Below, in pieces: positions 21,736 through 32,689 of a stretch of DNA of 64,000 nucleotides (the stretch's first letter is position 1; every line of letters starts with the position of its first letter). Source of the DNA: Rhizopus arrhizus (Eukaryota > Mucoromycota > Mucoromycetes > Mucorales > Rhizopodaceae); contig JAKZZE010000001.1 in the NCBI GenBank assembly GCA_024220505.1, positions 1,364,001 to 1,428,000 on the forward strand, read 5' to 3'. The notes beneath the pieces were generated by a model that searched no databases, was not told the DNA's origin, and worked only from the letters and a program-made list of their open reading frames with translations. Both the position numbers and the translations under genes were made by a program.

Positions 21736-22489
21736 TTAACGTCTGTTTCTTTTAGAGTTAGTTACACTGCGATGCACGTTTTTTCTTTTCTTGGTCGTAT
21801 CTTTTTTAGGAACAAGTTGAACCTCGCGCGCTGGTTCTTGTTCACTTAGACGTGACCAATATTTTTGGATCGGTCTGTAATCATGGAAGTGACTAGCCGG
21901 TTCCCAAGTGTCATCTTCTTCTCCATAACCTTTCCATCGAACTTTATATAAGTAATTACCCGGTGATCCCTTATGGTGTAGAACTGCCTCAACATCGTAT
22001 GATTCAGATTGATCAGTATTGGATAAGGATACTTCCTGGGAAATAACCTTTATTTGCGATGGAGGTACATCTCTTGGTAAGAGTGCTCCAGTTGCATCAA
22101 CCAACACATATGAACCACCTTGAGTTTTTCATTTGACAGTGTAATTACCAACGTAGAGGGGATCACTTTTTGCAACACGGTTTACATTCTTGAGCGTGAC
22201 TTGACTACCAGTGGGGATATCGGATAGAATTCTGTGAGTTTGGTTGAACTTGTCTCGAGAAGCAGCTTGTGAAGTTTTTATTTTTTCACGAATAGCAGGT
22301 AAGACAGTGTCATTAAACTCGTTAATTCTAGTTTCTAACTGTTTCATCGTTTCAGGCGATTTAGTTTTGTCCAGCACGTTATTATAATCCTTGTTTTCAT
22401 TGGGACGTCTTGCAAACATCAATGAGAAAGGTCTAGTGCCGTGTAAAGCTGTATGCGTATTGTTGAGGGCTTCTTGGGTACTGTCAACA
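21736..22489 (-). pseudogene. element 4 integrase C-terminus and chromodomain
   Basis: Continuation of the integrase of 24131-28102 beyond the Tc1 insertion. It carries TRPFSLMFARRP, IPTGSQVTLKNV, a GPY/F-like YVGNYTVK...TQGGSYVLVD block, and a chromodomain (HHKGSPGNYLYKVRWKGYGE, DDTWEPASHF) followed by a basic tail. A TGA near 22127 (CGA in relatives is my guess) interrupts an otherwise single frame. Confidence 0.87.
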
Positions 22490-22491
22490 TA

Positions 22492-24128
22492 CAGTAGGTG
22501 AAAAAATACGAGCAACCTTTTGGCAAAATCGACTTTTTTCGCTATATCAAAAGGTGCATGCCAACTACCGGCTTGAGACTCCTATGGTATATTTTCGGGG
22601 TCATGTGTCTTGAAACAGTAAATGTCTCATCTAGTAATACTGGAAATTGAGAGAGAGATAAGAATGCGAATTTAAAAATTTGACTTCCGACCAGCTTAAA
22701 TTATGTACGGTAATCATACGTTTACATTTAAGTCAACAAAGAACATATCGGAAGACTATATAGCGTACTTGTATGGAACTGTGAGCGTTCCTCATTGTAT
22801 CCATATAAAAGCAAGTGCGACTTCAAGAGCCCTTGGTTTCTTTTTTTTTACTCAACTTCTTTCACTACTTCTCATCATCATGCCTAAATCTATACCAATG
22901 GAAAAGCAATCCAGAAATAAGAAATATATCACCAAATAGCATGAAGCCAGAGGATATCACAGATAAGTATTACGTTCATTCTCGCACAGTTAAAAGGTAT
23001 ACTAGGAAGCTTTTTCCATGAAATTCACACCTGTCGGCTGGAAGACATACTATTGTCTCTTATGCCATGAAGCACTATATCAAGCTGTGTATTATTACTG
23101 GTCATCGAACAGTAGCGAAAGAGCTATTCAGGGAGTTAGGTAAGTTTGGTTACTTGTTCATGTACCGTTCAGGAGTAAATGCGCTGAGATCCATAAAGTG
23201 CCGCCGAGAGCTAAAAAAAAGAAGGCATTTTTGAAAAAGGATCGTTGAAAAAAGCAGATGACCTGAGCAAAAAGGCATGGCAACTGGTCAAGTCAAGAGT
23301 GACGAACAGTAGCGTTCTCAGCTGAAGCAAAGACTAGCATCTAGTGATCAGATGGTGTAAAGTAGTGTAGAGTAGAATAAAATGACATTCTGCTCCCTCA
23401 TCACATCGACATTACAGTAAAGCACAGCAGCCTTAGGATGAACATGTGCTGTCACATAGCTACTCAGGGACCAGTTTAGACATATCAGCTTTATGACCAT
23501 AACATAAACTCAACGGCTTGTCTGCATATACTTAGCATTATTTACATGAATACGTTAGAGTATCATCATTTGAAGACGTCCGATGTACACCTTCAGAGTG
23601 ATAGCGGCCTAATGTATAAATTAAAAATCATAACTGTATAGGTACGCGGTATCAGTGTAAGGTATATAAATTATTGGTATGCTCAAAGTCTGGATTTAAG
23701 TCATATAAAGCATGTTTGGCATCAGCTCAAACTTAATCTGACATTACATGGAGTCGGAGAAAGAGGTATCAGAAAGCTTTAGCAATTTGTGGATGTAGAG
23801 CGAAATAAACACAATACAAATGCTTGCAAGGGGCACATCAATAGTATGCCAGCCAAAGTAGAAGCACTTATTAAAGCAAAGGGAAGATATAGAAAATATT
23901 AAATAAACATAGCGAATTTTGAAAAATCATCATTGGCTTTTTTATGACTGTCTTTCCCTTTTTAAAAAGCTTGTACTTCAAGTACAGTCAAACTCTTTAG
24001 TGTATTATATATATCTTTGTTGCCTTAATTAGTTTGTGAGATATCAAAGCTCTGGCGAATGTACACACGAAAAAAAAAAGATATGAAGACAAATCGAACA
24101 GAGGTTGCTCGTATTTTTTCACCTACTG
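22492..24128 (+). mobile_element. Tc1/mariner element inside an integrase gene
   Basis: Terminal repeats CAGTAGGTGAAAAAATACGA and onward match for 27 bases, flanked by TA at 22490-22491 and 24129-24130; length 1,637 bp. Removing it with one TA rejoins the integrase codons. The plus-strand transposase (about 22879-23901) begins near ATGCCTAAATC and is degraded: 23585-23620 reads VHLQSDSGLMYK where sister copies have IYFQHDNDPKHK, and about 23680-23745 still resembles AQSLDLSHIKHVWHQLKL. Not functional. Confidence 0.87.
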
Positions 24129-27100
24129 TACAAGTTCCAATCCTCAGTTCTGCCTTGTAATCTTTTGTGCAAAATATTTTTTGCTTTGCCAACCCATCGT
24201 TCAACTATACCGTTAGCTCGGGGATGATAAGCTGATATGAGACGATGATCAATACCGGATGATTCAACATACAGTCTGACGAGTTCATTGACATACTCAG
24301 TACCATTATCACTTTGGATAATTTTTGGTCGACCAAAGAGCGATAAGATACTCCTTAATGCAAGTGCAATAGTGAGAGAAGATTTATCGGGCAAGGCTTT
24401 GAGTACACAATATCGTGTAAAGACGTCTACTACCAGAAGGATGTATTGATTACCTTGTACTGAAGTAGGGAAAGGTCCGGCTGTGTCGATACAGATGTGA
24501 TCCCAAGGTGCATCAGCATAGATTGAGGTCAAGGGATTGTATCCGTGCTTTGCGATATTGAATTTTTGGCAATCAGGATAACTACGTATTATTTCAAGTG
24601 CATCTTCCTTGAGCTTTGTCCAGTGAATACCATCACTATGTAAAGCTGTTACGATTGCTTGAGCTCCACGGTGTCCCTCTAAATGTGTATCCATGAGTAG
24701 CTTTTGTCTGTCTTCTGGTGCTGGGGTCATCAAGTCAGCAGGCATCATCATTCTGGATGTAAGAATTGATCCGTTAGAATTGATAATTTGGGAAGTGACG
24801 ATTGTTTTGATGGTTTTATTATCCCCCTCCAGCGTTTTTTCAGGTTCGAAAAGACGCGACAAAGCATCTGGTAGAATATTTTGAATACCAGGTCGATGGA
24901 TGATTTTGAAGTTATAATCCAGTATAGTGTCCAGCCAATTGATCACCATAGCATTAGCTACAGGCTGAGTGTGGAGATAAGTCAAGGCCTTGTGATCAGT
25001 GTATAAGGTGAATGGATTACCCCACAAAAATGGATGAAACTTCTTTAGTGCAAATATCACTGCTAATAGCTCACGTTTAGTAGTAGAATAATTCTTTTCA
25101 GATGTAGAAAGTGAGCGTGCCATGAAACCGACATATCGAGTCTCATTTTTGATAACTTGGTAAAGAACAGCACCAATTGAATAGTTACTAGCATCAGTAG
25201 CAACATAAAAAGGTTGTTCTAGATCTGGATGATGAAGAAGTGGCGCAGAAGACAATAATGCCTTGATCTTTTCAAAAGCTCTTTCTTGTTCAGATGTCCA
25301 AAGTTTATCAAGTTTACCTTCGAAACGTAATTTGTCCAAAGGTGCAGTGACTTCAGAAATATTTGGCAAGTATTTTCTAAAGTAATTTACCAGTCCTAAA
25401 AAGCGTTGAATCTCTTTTCCAGATGCAGGTCTAGGCCAAGTCAAAGCGTTTGTAACTTTACGAGGATCGAGTCGAGATCCTTTGGCATCAACACAGAAAC
25501 CAAGTAAGTAAACAGTAGACTGCGCAAAATGACACTTGTCTGGGTTAAGGATCAAATTCACTTTAGTTAATCTCTGAATTATGTTTTGCACATGTGTGAT
25601 GTGTTCCTCATAAGACTTGGAAAATATGATGATATCATCAACAAAAGCCTGTGCATAAGGTAAATCACGTAACACTATATTAATCACTCGTTGATAACGG
25701 GAAGCAATATGTTTCAAACCAAATGGACAACCTCTAAATTGGTATTGTTGACCTTCAAAAGTGAATGTGGTCTTAATACGATCAGGCTCATAGATTTGGA
25801 ATCGATGAAATGCTTGTCGAAGATCAAGAGTGGTAAAAATAGTTGATTCTTGTAAACGATCGAAAATCTCTTCAATCTTTGGAATAGGATGTCTATCATT
25901 TGACACAAGAATAGAATTTAACAAGCGAGGATCAAGACAGGGTCGATGTCCTGTGAGATTACCAAGCAAGTCTTTCTTAGGTGCCAATGTTAAAGGAGAA
26001 TTCCAATCTGAATTAGGTGATGCACGTTCAATAACTTCATCCTTTAACCAAGTGTCAATACATTTACGCATGATTGGTAGTAATTTAAAAGGAGTACGAT
26101 ATGGTGCACGGTAAGCAGTTTTTCCTTTAACAGTTTCTAAACGTATAACTGACTCGGGTACAGTACAAAATGAATTCTTTGGTATTAAGGCATTTTGATC
26201 AACAAATGGTTTAACAGCATTATGGAAATGAGCTTGTTGCTCAGGTGTACCGAAAGGAGCTTTGTTAGGTTCAGGTGTATCATCCGTAATCTCTTTGTCA
26301 ATAACTGGTGCAAGATTAGGATGTCTGATAGCTAAGTTGGTAACAAGAATGTTTAACTTGTGCATCAGATCTAACCCTATTACAACTTCAGTATCCAAGG
26401 AAAGAGGAAGGACTTCAAAAGAATGGGATGTATGAATAAGATTTTTATCATTATCACCGTAAACAACACTTAATGGAAATTTGGTTGTACCGAAACGTTT
26501 ACTAACATTATCACTTGTAGCAAGTATAACGGAACCAGATACATTTCTATCAACTGCAATATTATATTTATTAACAAATTTTGTGTCTATCGAGCTAAAA
26601 GAGGAACCACTATCAACCAGGGCCATAGTGTTCACATTCTCTATAGTGATAGGTACAATTAAAGAATGGTTAGTACTTTTAAATACTTCATTCTGTTTTG
26701 TTAATTTCTTACAATCATAGTTCACTGGATAACCCTCGTCATCTACGTCCATCAAGTTGCTATCACCACTAGACACCTTGAAAGATGCCTGTTGCGGTCT
26801 AGCTTGAGGAGTGATGGTGAGGTTAGGCTTGTTGCCATTGGATCTTGAGGTATCCAAGCGAACGGAACGGATGGCCTTAGTTGGACCGTGATAGGGCTTG
26901 TCCCGTGGACAGTTAGCCGCATGTTCCCTGGACCATGGAACATTACCAGAGCAACGATAACACCTTTTGGCAACAGATACAAAGGACATTGACGAGTTAT
27001 TTGTAGCGGACGAAGGGTTCACCAAAGGAGGGCTTCTGTTCAACAAATCCTTGTACTTGTTGCACTTATCTGTAGGATGATTGGCCGGGCCATGGATAGC

Positions 27101-28102
27101 ACAATGGAATTTGTTTTTGATGTTGCCAGGAGAAGAGGACTTCTTAGTTATACCCTGTAAGTTGCTCAACAAATGTGAGTTCCTAGGGTTGTACTTAGAT
27201 GCTTCTGTTCCATTTGATGAGAGAGACAAAGATGAAGACTTGACGGGGGCAGAGTCTTGTCGAGGTGATGGGCTAACCTCGGAACACAAGTTGGATGACA
27301 ATACCATCCTGGCTTTGACAGCGACTTTTGCGACAGAGTCTTGCTGCTCTCTTCCTAGGTTCAACAAGGAGCGAGAGACCTCTTGACGCAAAAATGCTGG
27401 TAAAGCTCGCTTGTATATGGTGGCAGTCTTGATGTCATCGTCCCATTTGGCTGCTCTACGGATTCTTTGGAATCGATCAGTGAAGGCTTCTATGGATTCT
27501 GCTGCAGCCATTTTAAGAGATAACAGCTGATCCATATACTCTAACTCTTGAGCTACGTCCTGTGCAGCGTATGTTTTGACTATGATCTTTCTGACTTCAG
27601 ACCAAACCAAGTTGCGACCTTTGAGTACTTCATTGAACCAAGATCGCTGATCTCTGTTCATTTTGATAGGAACCAAACGAGACCAGCTAGAATCTATGGA
27701 TAGACCATTTGATTCAACGATCAGAGCAAAGGTATCGAGCAAATCTTCTACAGAATCATGTGCTTCCGCTTCTTTTCTCCAAATATTACCCTGCCACTGC
27801 CAGATTGGAAGGTCAGGTGGGATGACATGAGAAGAGCGAGGATGAGAAACATTCGTAGCATGGCCAGGACCAAGGATTATATCACCTGTAGGTATGGGAG
27901 GTGAAACGCAAAAAGCCTGTGCTTCGTCCAAGAACACAATACAGTTTTTGATGCTGACTGCTTGTTCCTGTAACTTTGAGAGCTGTTCTTGTGAGGCACC
28001 AGATACCACAGCCCTAGCAATTTGCTGTCTAAGCTCTTCTAGATAGACCATGGGAAGAAAACTAGCTAAGGGTATACAAACAACTAAAAAAGCAGCAAGC
28101 AT
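24119..28102 (-). CDS. element 4 Gag-Pol polyprotein, interrupted
   Basis: One minus-strand frame of 1,327 residues; its last ten bases belong to the Tc1 insertion. Gag region to about residue 430 includes CAIHGPANHPTDKC (a C/H-rich finger) and CYRCSGNVPWSREHAANC, a knuckle with nine residues between Cys2 and His. Protease: ALVDSGSSFSS and VVIGLDLM. RT: TLDLRQAFHRF, FRGCPFGL, AFVDDIIIFS. RNase H: YVATDASNYSIG, TKRELLAV, YTDHKALTYL. Integrase core: ICIDTAGP, IQSDNGTEY, HPRANGIVERW. Gag, protease, RT and integrase share one frame without frameshift. The first about 18 residues (MLAAFLVVCIPLASFLPM) are hydrophobic and unlike a Gag start; they appear to come from the flanking element, and MVYLEELRQ is the likelier Gag start. 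Confidence 0.9.
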   Translation of the reverse strand: MLAAFLVVCIPLASFLPMVYLEELRQQIARAVVSGASQEQLSKLQEQAVSIKNCIVFLDEAQAFCVSPPIPTGDIILGPGHATNVSHPRSSHVIPPDLPIWQWQGNIWRKEAEAHDSVEDLLDTFALIVESNGLSIDSSWSRLVPIKMNRDQRSWFNEVLKGRNLVWSEVRKIIVKTYAAQDVAQELEYMDQLLSLKMAAAESIEAFTDRFQRIRRAAKWDDDIKTATIYKRALPAFLRQEVSRSLLNLGREQQDSVAKVAVKARMVLSSNLCSEVSPSPRQDSAPVKSSSLSLSSNGTEASKYNPRNSHLLSNLQGITKKSSSPGNIKNKFHCAIHGPANHPTDKCNKYKDLLNRSPPLVNPSSATNNSSMSFVSVAKRCYRCSGNVPWSREHAANCPRDKPYHGPTKAIRSVRLDTSRSNGNKPNLTITPQARPQQASFKVSSGDSNLMDVDDEGYPVNYDCKKLTKQNEVFKSTNHSLIVPITIENVNTMALVDSGSSFSSIDTKFVNKYNIAVDRNVSGSVILATSDNVSKRFGTTKFPLSVVYGDNDKNLIHTSHSFEVLPLSLDTEVVIGLDLMHKLNILVTNLAIRHPNLAPVIDKEITDDTPEPNKAPFGTPEQQAHFHNAVKPFVDQNALIPKNSFCTVPESVIRLETVKGKTAYRAPYRTPFKLLPIMRKCIDTWLKDEVIERASPNSDWNSPLTLAPKKDLLGNLTGHRPCLDPRLLNSILVSNDRHPIPKIEEIFDRLQESTIFTTLDLRQAFHRFQIYEPDRIKTTFTFEGQQYQFRGCPFGLKHIASRYQRVINIVLRDLPYAQAFVDDIIIFSKSYEEHITHVQNIIQRLTKVNLILNPDKCHFAQSTVYLLGFCVDAKGSRLDPRKVTNALTWPRPASGKEIQRFLGLVNYFRKYLPNISEVTAPLDKLRFEGKLDKLWTSEQERAFEKIKALLSSAPLLHHPDLEQPFYVATDASNYSIGAVLYQVIKNETRYVGFMARSLSTSEKNYSTTKRELLAVIFALKKFHPFLWGNPFTLYTDHKALTYLHTQPVANAMVINWLDTILDYNFKIIHRPGIQNILPDALSRLFEPEKTLEGDNKTIKTIVTSQIINSNGSILTSRMMMPADLMTPAPEDRQKLLMDTHLEGHRGAQAIVTALHSDGIHWTKLKEDALEIIRSYPDCQKFNIAKHGYNPLTSIYADAPWDHICIDTAGPFPTSVQGNQYILLVVDVFTRYCVLKALPDKSSLTIALALRSILSLFGRPKIIQSDNGTEYVNELVRLYVESSGIDHRLISAYHPRANGIVERWVGKAKNILHKRLQGRTEDWNLYSR

Positions 28103-29344
28103 CTATAATAATTATTAGCTATTGAGTATATGTAGTAAAAGTAATAGTACCTTGCTTTAGATGGACCATGAAAAAAAAAAGAAAAGAAAAAAAGAAACCA
28201 GTCAAGCTTATATCAACAAGGAAAAGAAGAAGCAATGATAATCCTGGAAAAAGACTTTATAAAGACCATTTAAACCATAAAGAAAGCAGCCGATACATCT
28301 TTACTACAGTAAAAGCACCATTAGAGCTGGAATAGAATATATATAATATTAAGAACTTACCTTTTATAAAAAAGAGAAGAAAAAAAAAAAACAGAAGTGC
28401 GTTTTTTGTAGCCTTATTTTACCAATGTTACACATATTCAATGTCTATCCATATTAGAAATCAAAAACTGTTGCTTTTCATATAGTTTACATTTAATGGT
28501 ATCCCAAAAGATAACTGATACATTGCTTGAACAAGGTTTATTACTTGAATGCAATATGTTTAGCATGAAGGGTATTATTTTATTTTATTTTTTACTTGAA
28601 ATAAAAAAAAAAGTCGGTATCTTAACAAATTATAGCAGTAAAACAATATCTTTTTTTTTTCTCCCTTGTTTTGTTTCATGGAATATACTAGATGTCAAAG
28701 GTACAAAAGATAAAAAAGAATGCTCAAGTATTGATCATATGTAAGTTTATAAAAAAAAAAAAATAACAATCAAGTCTAATGTCAGTTTCTTTTTTTTTTA
28801 CATTAGGAATTCCTAATGGGGCACATTCGGATGATGAACATGAGCCTCATGAGCAAAGTTGTTCTTCCCAACATGATAAAACCATAAGAATACCAAACTT
28901 ATATTACTGCTTGCTGCTGAGAAACTCTTTTTAGTTAAGGAAGTTGGCAATGTTAACATCTCTAATGGCTGATGGCTAATGGCTAATGGCAAATTACACC
29001 TATGTGCAAACATAAAGTAAGTAATGAACTAATATAAGCTTAAAAACATATATTCTTTTATATTATTTGTCATGAAAAATAATAAAGCAATCTATTTACT
29101 TGAAAACAAAAAAAAAATGTGCTTGTATTTGTTAATTATAACTGCCTTGTAATAAAATGTGAGCAGAGCTTCTTTATTTTTTTATTCTTTTTAGAATACA
29201 CATGTATCCTTTTGTTATAATGCAAGAACATTTGCATTTCTATAAAGTATATTTGCTGTTAAATTATTGTTTTCATTTGAATAAGGAACCTTTTATTGCT
29301 ATATTCTTTTTTTTTTTTACTCAGTCTTTTTCTTTAACTTTGTC

Positions 29345-29379
<35 letters not shown>

Positions 29380-29848
29380 ATTTTTCAGCTTCTTTTTTTT
29401 TTCCCAAACGCAACTATTTTGTTACGTTCTGTTACACGTTTCTAATGAGCTAAGCTAAAAAGCACAGACTGCCTTCCTAATATGTATTCTTCTGATCAAA
29501 ATAATCGCAGAATGCTTTTGTTTTCCGCATTTTGCCCTCAAAAATAAAAAAAAAAAAATATCGGTCTTTAAACAATGGAGAGAAATACGCTTTCCAAAAA
29601 AAGATCATTTGTAAAAAAAGACATTTTTTTAAAAACATGAATAACTCTATGAATACTTACACCACAAAAAAAATAATAACATCGTTAAATTTCTATATGT
29701 TTTTCGTATCTAAATCTTTTTTCAAAATTCGAAAATGATCAATACAGCAAGATTTAATTTTTTTCAGGAAAAAAAATAACAATCCGTTACCCAAAAGAAG
29801 AGCAATCTTGCGCAATCCGGTACCTAATTGGAACGATTATTTGCAGTG
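28046..29848. mobile_element. CACTG-type element, internally deleted copy C
   Basis: 28105-28400 is similar to 32020-32280, and 28660-29770 to 34435-35510, of the larger element A, while the intervening gene is missing. The right end GATTATTTGCAGTG (to 29848) matches element A's right terminal repeat. The left end is lost where element 4 begins. It keeps a remnant of an acidic exon (28806-28860, HSDDEHEPHEQSC) that also occurs in element A. Non-autonomous derivative by inference. Confidence 0.65.
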
Positions 29849-30141
29849 CTTTTTAGAAAGGAGAGTTTTACTATAAATTTCATCTACGTATCAAAAATGA
29901 TATATGCTTTTCCCCTGATTATGCTTTACCTTGAATAGCTTGATATTTAAAACAGTAACCAGGAAAAAGGAGAACTAGTATTGACTTTAAAGGCGTAAAG
30001 TAAGTGTAAAAAGAATAGAGTAAAAAATTAAAGAGAAGACTGTATATTGTTTATTCAATAAAAACTTGTGATCCTTTTATACTTTTCATTGACTGCTAGC
30101 CACTCCGTTACACTTCTACAATTTAAATGGGACCACCATTA
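29849..30141 (-). repeat. probable LTR fragment
   Basis: A minus-strand core promoter (GTATAAAAGG then GAATAAAC, about 30050-30085) and a TGTAACGGAG start near 30113 suggest part of an LTR. The other end is not identifiable. Confidence 0.35.
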
Positions 30142-30915
30142 TGTAATAAACGAAGATAAAAAGAAATAAAAAAGCACCAAAACGATAATTACTTTGAGAT
30201 ACTTTTTATTCTTGATTATATCCAAGTTAAAGTTATTCTTTTTTCAATGAGGATTTAGGTGGGATATTTATATTCTTTTGAAGAATAATTCATGGGGATG
30301 ATTGAGTTAAATCAATTGGTTCTTTCTTGATGTTTCATTCTGGATTGGGGCATTGCCATCATATCTTGTTCCATGGAATCTTATCTTGTATAATTATATT
30401 ATAAATCATTGTTCTAAGCTACTAGTGTTGCATTTATAAATAGGCATCCATGGAATTGTTGTTTAAGACGGCACTTGTATTTTGTTCCTGAATGGTTATT
30501 GGGTTTGAGTAAACTTGGTTACTAAATTAGTACAGAAAGACTGAAACCTAATAATGGAGACAACAGGAGTCATTAAGGCACCAATCGGATTATTGATAAG
30601 AATATTTCTCAATCATTCGTTTAGATCGATAAAGTTACTATGCAAGAAAAACAATATTCTATTCTGACACACATAGTCTCAATGCAAATAAATACATTGG
30701 ATCATAAAAAAGATTATGCAAAGACTTAATACTATAACAGGTTGGTATTATACATGCAAGACATTTATTACTCTTTATGATATAATTCATCGTCAGATCT
30801 TTATGGTTTAACTATGCTAGTGTTGGAGATGTTTGGTTTATAGCATAATTTATTATTTTATTATGTCTACCTATAACACATTATTCTTCAAAAAATACAT
30901 AAGGCCACCATTACA
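30142..30915 (-). repeat. LTR with adjoining primer-site-like sequence
   Basis: Ends are TGTAAT...ATTACA (6-base inverted ends). A minus-strand TATAAATATCCC and downstream AAGAATAAAAAG give orientation. Three bases past its minus-strand end lies TGGTGGTCCCATTT (30125-30138), placed like the primer-binding sites of elements 2 and 3. No target duplication; no internal region remains. Confidence 0.5.
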
Positions 30916-30949
30916 TCTTGAATATCGATTGATCAAGCATTAGGATAAG

Positions 30950-31079
30950 GACCCTTTTGAGAACCCTTAACTTCCACCATCATTTCAGTCTCAGCACGAC
31001 CAGCACTCAGGGTCAAATAACTGTCCGACCCATACCCAAGTCTATTCCGGTCTACGTCACCCGGACCTTTCGGTGTTTC
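30950..31079 (-). other. GC-richer coding-like fragment
   Basis: On the minus strand a 48-codon frame reads ETPKGPGDVDRNRLGYG and continues to AETEMMVEVKGSQKGPYP then a stop at 30944. Base composition contrasts with the AT-rich flanks and the peptide looks protein-like, so it may be a stranded exon of a captured gene. No family recognised. Confidence 0.35.
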
Positions 31080-31339
31080 CACTGCAAATAATTGGAGATA
31101 TTAAACGTTGTTTTTTAGCATAAATGAGCGCAAATACGCGAAAGTTAACGCAAATCAACGGAATTTTATTGCTGTTTTAAACGTTTTTCGCGGCAGTTCA
31201 TTAAGCGTTTAATATCTTTTAAGCAAGCAAGAGGAGGTCGTTTAGCATTCTCTTACCAAAACATTTTTTACGCTTTAATCAACACTAGTCAACGGTTGAG
31301 CAACGAATGATACGTTTTAAAACATTACTTTATATGTCT

Positions 31340-31555
31340 TTTTGTTCTTTTATCGACCGCTCATATTGCCTTATATACTTCTTCATCGAACACTCATATT
31401 GCCTTATATACTTCTTTGTTGACCACTTATATTGCCTTATATATTTCTTTATTGACCACTCATATAGCTTATATACTTCTTTATGAACCACTTATATAGC
31501 TTTATATACTTCTTTATTGACCATTCATATTGCAATAAATATTGCTTTATATACA
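31340..31555. repeat. tandem repeat block of element A
   Basis: About six imperfect copies of a unit of 33-36 bases containing TTTATTGACCACTCATATTG and TTATATACTTC. Corresponding positions of elements B1 (36200-36320) and B2 (39330-39420) hold related CTTTATTGGCTTATTGCC repeats, so repeats near the left end are a feature of the family. Confidence 0.65.
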
Positions 31556-31859
31556 CAAAAAATAGGTATTTGGTTTATAAAAAACAGTTTTTTTTTATTT
31601 AAATAAAATAACAATAACAATACATGGTATTTCTTTGCTAGTAGCGTTTTAAAAGTGTAATTGACTTACCTAATGTCATCAGGATAGCAGCATCTAATCT
31701 AAAAATACATCAATTAATCTCGTGGAACTCAAAAAAAAAATTTTAAAAAAAAAAGCCAAGCTCAAGGATTCAGAGACACAAGGATTCAAGGACTTGGGCA
31801 CTCAAAGCAAAAGAAAAGACATCAGTACTTAAGAACCAAAGCAAAGACAGAAAAGAGAT

Positions 31860-32255
31860 AGAAAAGGCCAAAGCAAAGCAGCATTCACCTATAATAGTTA
31901 TTAGCTATCGTGTATATATAATGAAAGTAATAGTACCTTTATTTAGATGGGCTAAGAGAAAAACCTTGCTAAGCTTTACCAACAAGTATAAAAAAAAAGG
32001 AAGCAGAACGCATCTATAGTAAATATTAGCTATCAAGTATATAGTAAAAGTAATAGTACCTTGCTTTAGATAGACCATGAGATAAAAAAAAGAAAAAAAA
32101 AGACACCAGCCAAGCTTATAGCAACAAGTAAAAAAAGAAGCAATGATAATCCTGGAAGAGACTTTATAAAGACCATTTAAACTATAAAGAAAGCAACCAA
32201 CACAAATTTACTAAAGAACAAATACCATAAAAATAGAAATAGAATATATATAATG
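31860..32255 (-). other. minus-strand hydrophobic exons of element A
   Basis: A minus-strand ATG at about 32176 begins MVFIKSLPGLSLLLFLLVAI, a signal-peptide or membrane-like start. Two intron-like units follow (AAGGTACTATTAC, a GCTAAT branch-like site, TATAG), with exon-like pieces of high hydrophobicity between and after (for example FALAFSISFLSLLWF). I cannot fix a single reading frame through all pieces, so this is a candidate gene or its remains. Copy C has the same first exon with a frame change. Confidence 0.35.
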
Positions 32256-32597
32256 TTAAGAACTTACTTTTTAGAAGGAATTGTTTTTTAAAAAAAAAAA
32301 AAAAAAAAGAAGAAAAAAAAAAAAGGAAAAAAAAATAAGGAAAAAAAGTACATTTTTTATAACTCATTTTACATGGGTTACAATTACCCATTAACGGTTA
32401 ACAATAAGTTTTCTTTAACACTGTTTAACTATTGAAACATTCAGAGAGGCTATTCATAAACAGTTTAAATTCTTTTTTTTTTTATTTAAATGTAATATCT
32501 TTAACACCAAAGACTTTTTTTCTTTGCTTCTTTTGTAAAATAAATGAAAGTATCACCTTGTTTTGTACTCATCTTCAATTTATTTTGTACCCCTGTT

Positions 32598-32670
32598 TTT
32601 TCTTTTTTTTTTTCTTTTTTTTTCCTTTTTTTTTTCTTTTTTTTTCCTTTTTTTTCCTTTTTTTTTCCTT
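32598..32670 (+). promoter_or_regulatory. polypyrimidine tract before the element A gene
   Basis: Some 70 bases of nearly pure T and C immediately upstream of TATAAT-like sequence and the ATG at 32690. It may act in transcription start or leader function; its regularity also permits unusual DNA structure. Role is inference. Confidence 0.5.
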
Positions 32671-32689
32671 ATATAATTTGTTTTAAAAA

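Larger units (their letters stand above)
20971..28045 (-). mobile_element. Ty3/gypsy chromovirus lacking its 5' LTR (element 4)
   Basis: Minus-strand order: Gag, protease, RT, RNase H, integrase (split by a Tc1 element), chromodomain, polypurine tract, 3' LTR. No LTR is found at the 5' side. Instead the Gag start abuts DNA of the CACTG-type element that follows. The left edge of that junction near 28045 is approximate. Confidence 0.85.

Noticed and set aside
28685..28860. Two-exon gene in copy C joining DTKDKKE to the acidic exon
   Set aside because: Donor and acceptor phases do not match and no start codon context is convincing; treated as relic exon.
29202..29453. Phe-rich open frames in T-rich DNA (also 32432-32686, 34446-34646)
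   Set aside because: Artefacts of poly-T tracts; no plausible protein.
31340..31555. Possible CRISPR-like array
   Set aside because: Units are contiguous imperfect tandem repeats without unique spacers, in a eukaryotic context.
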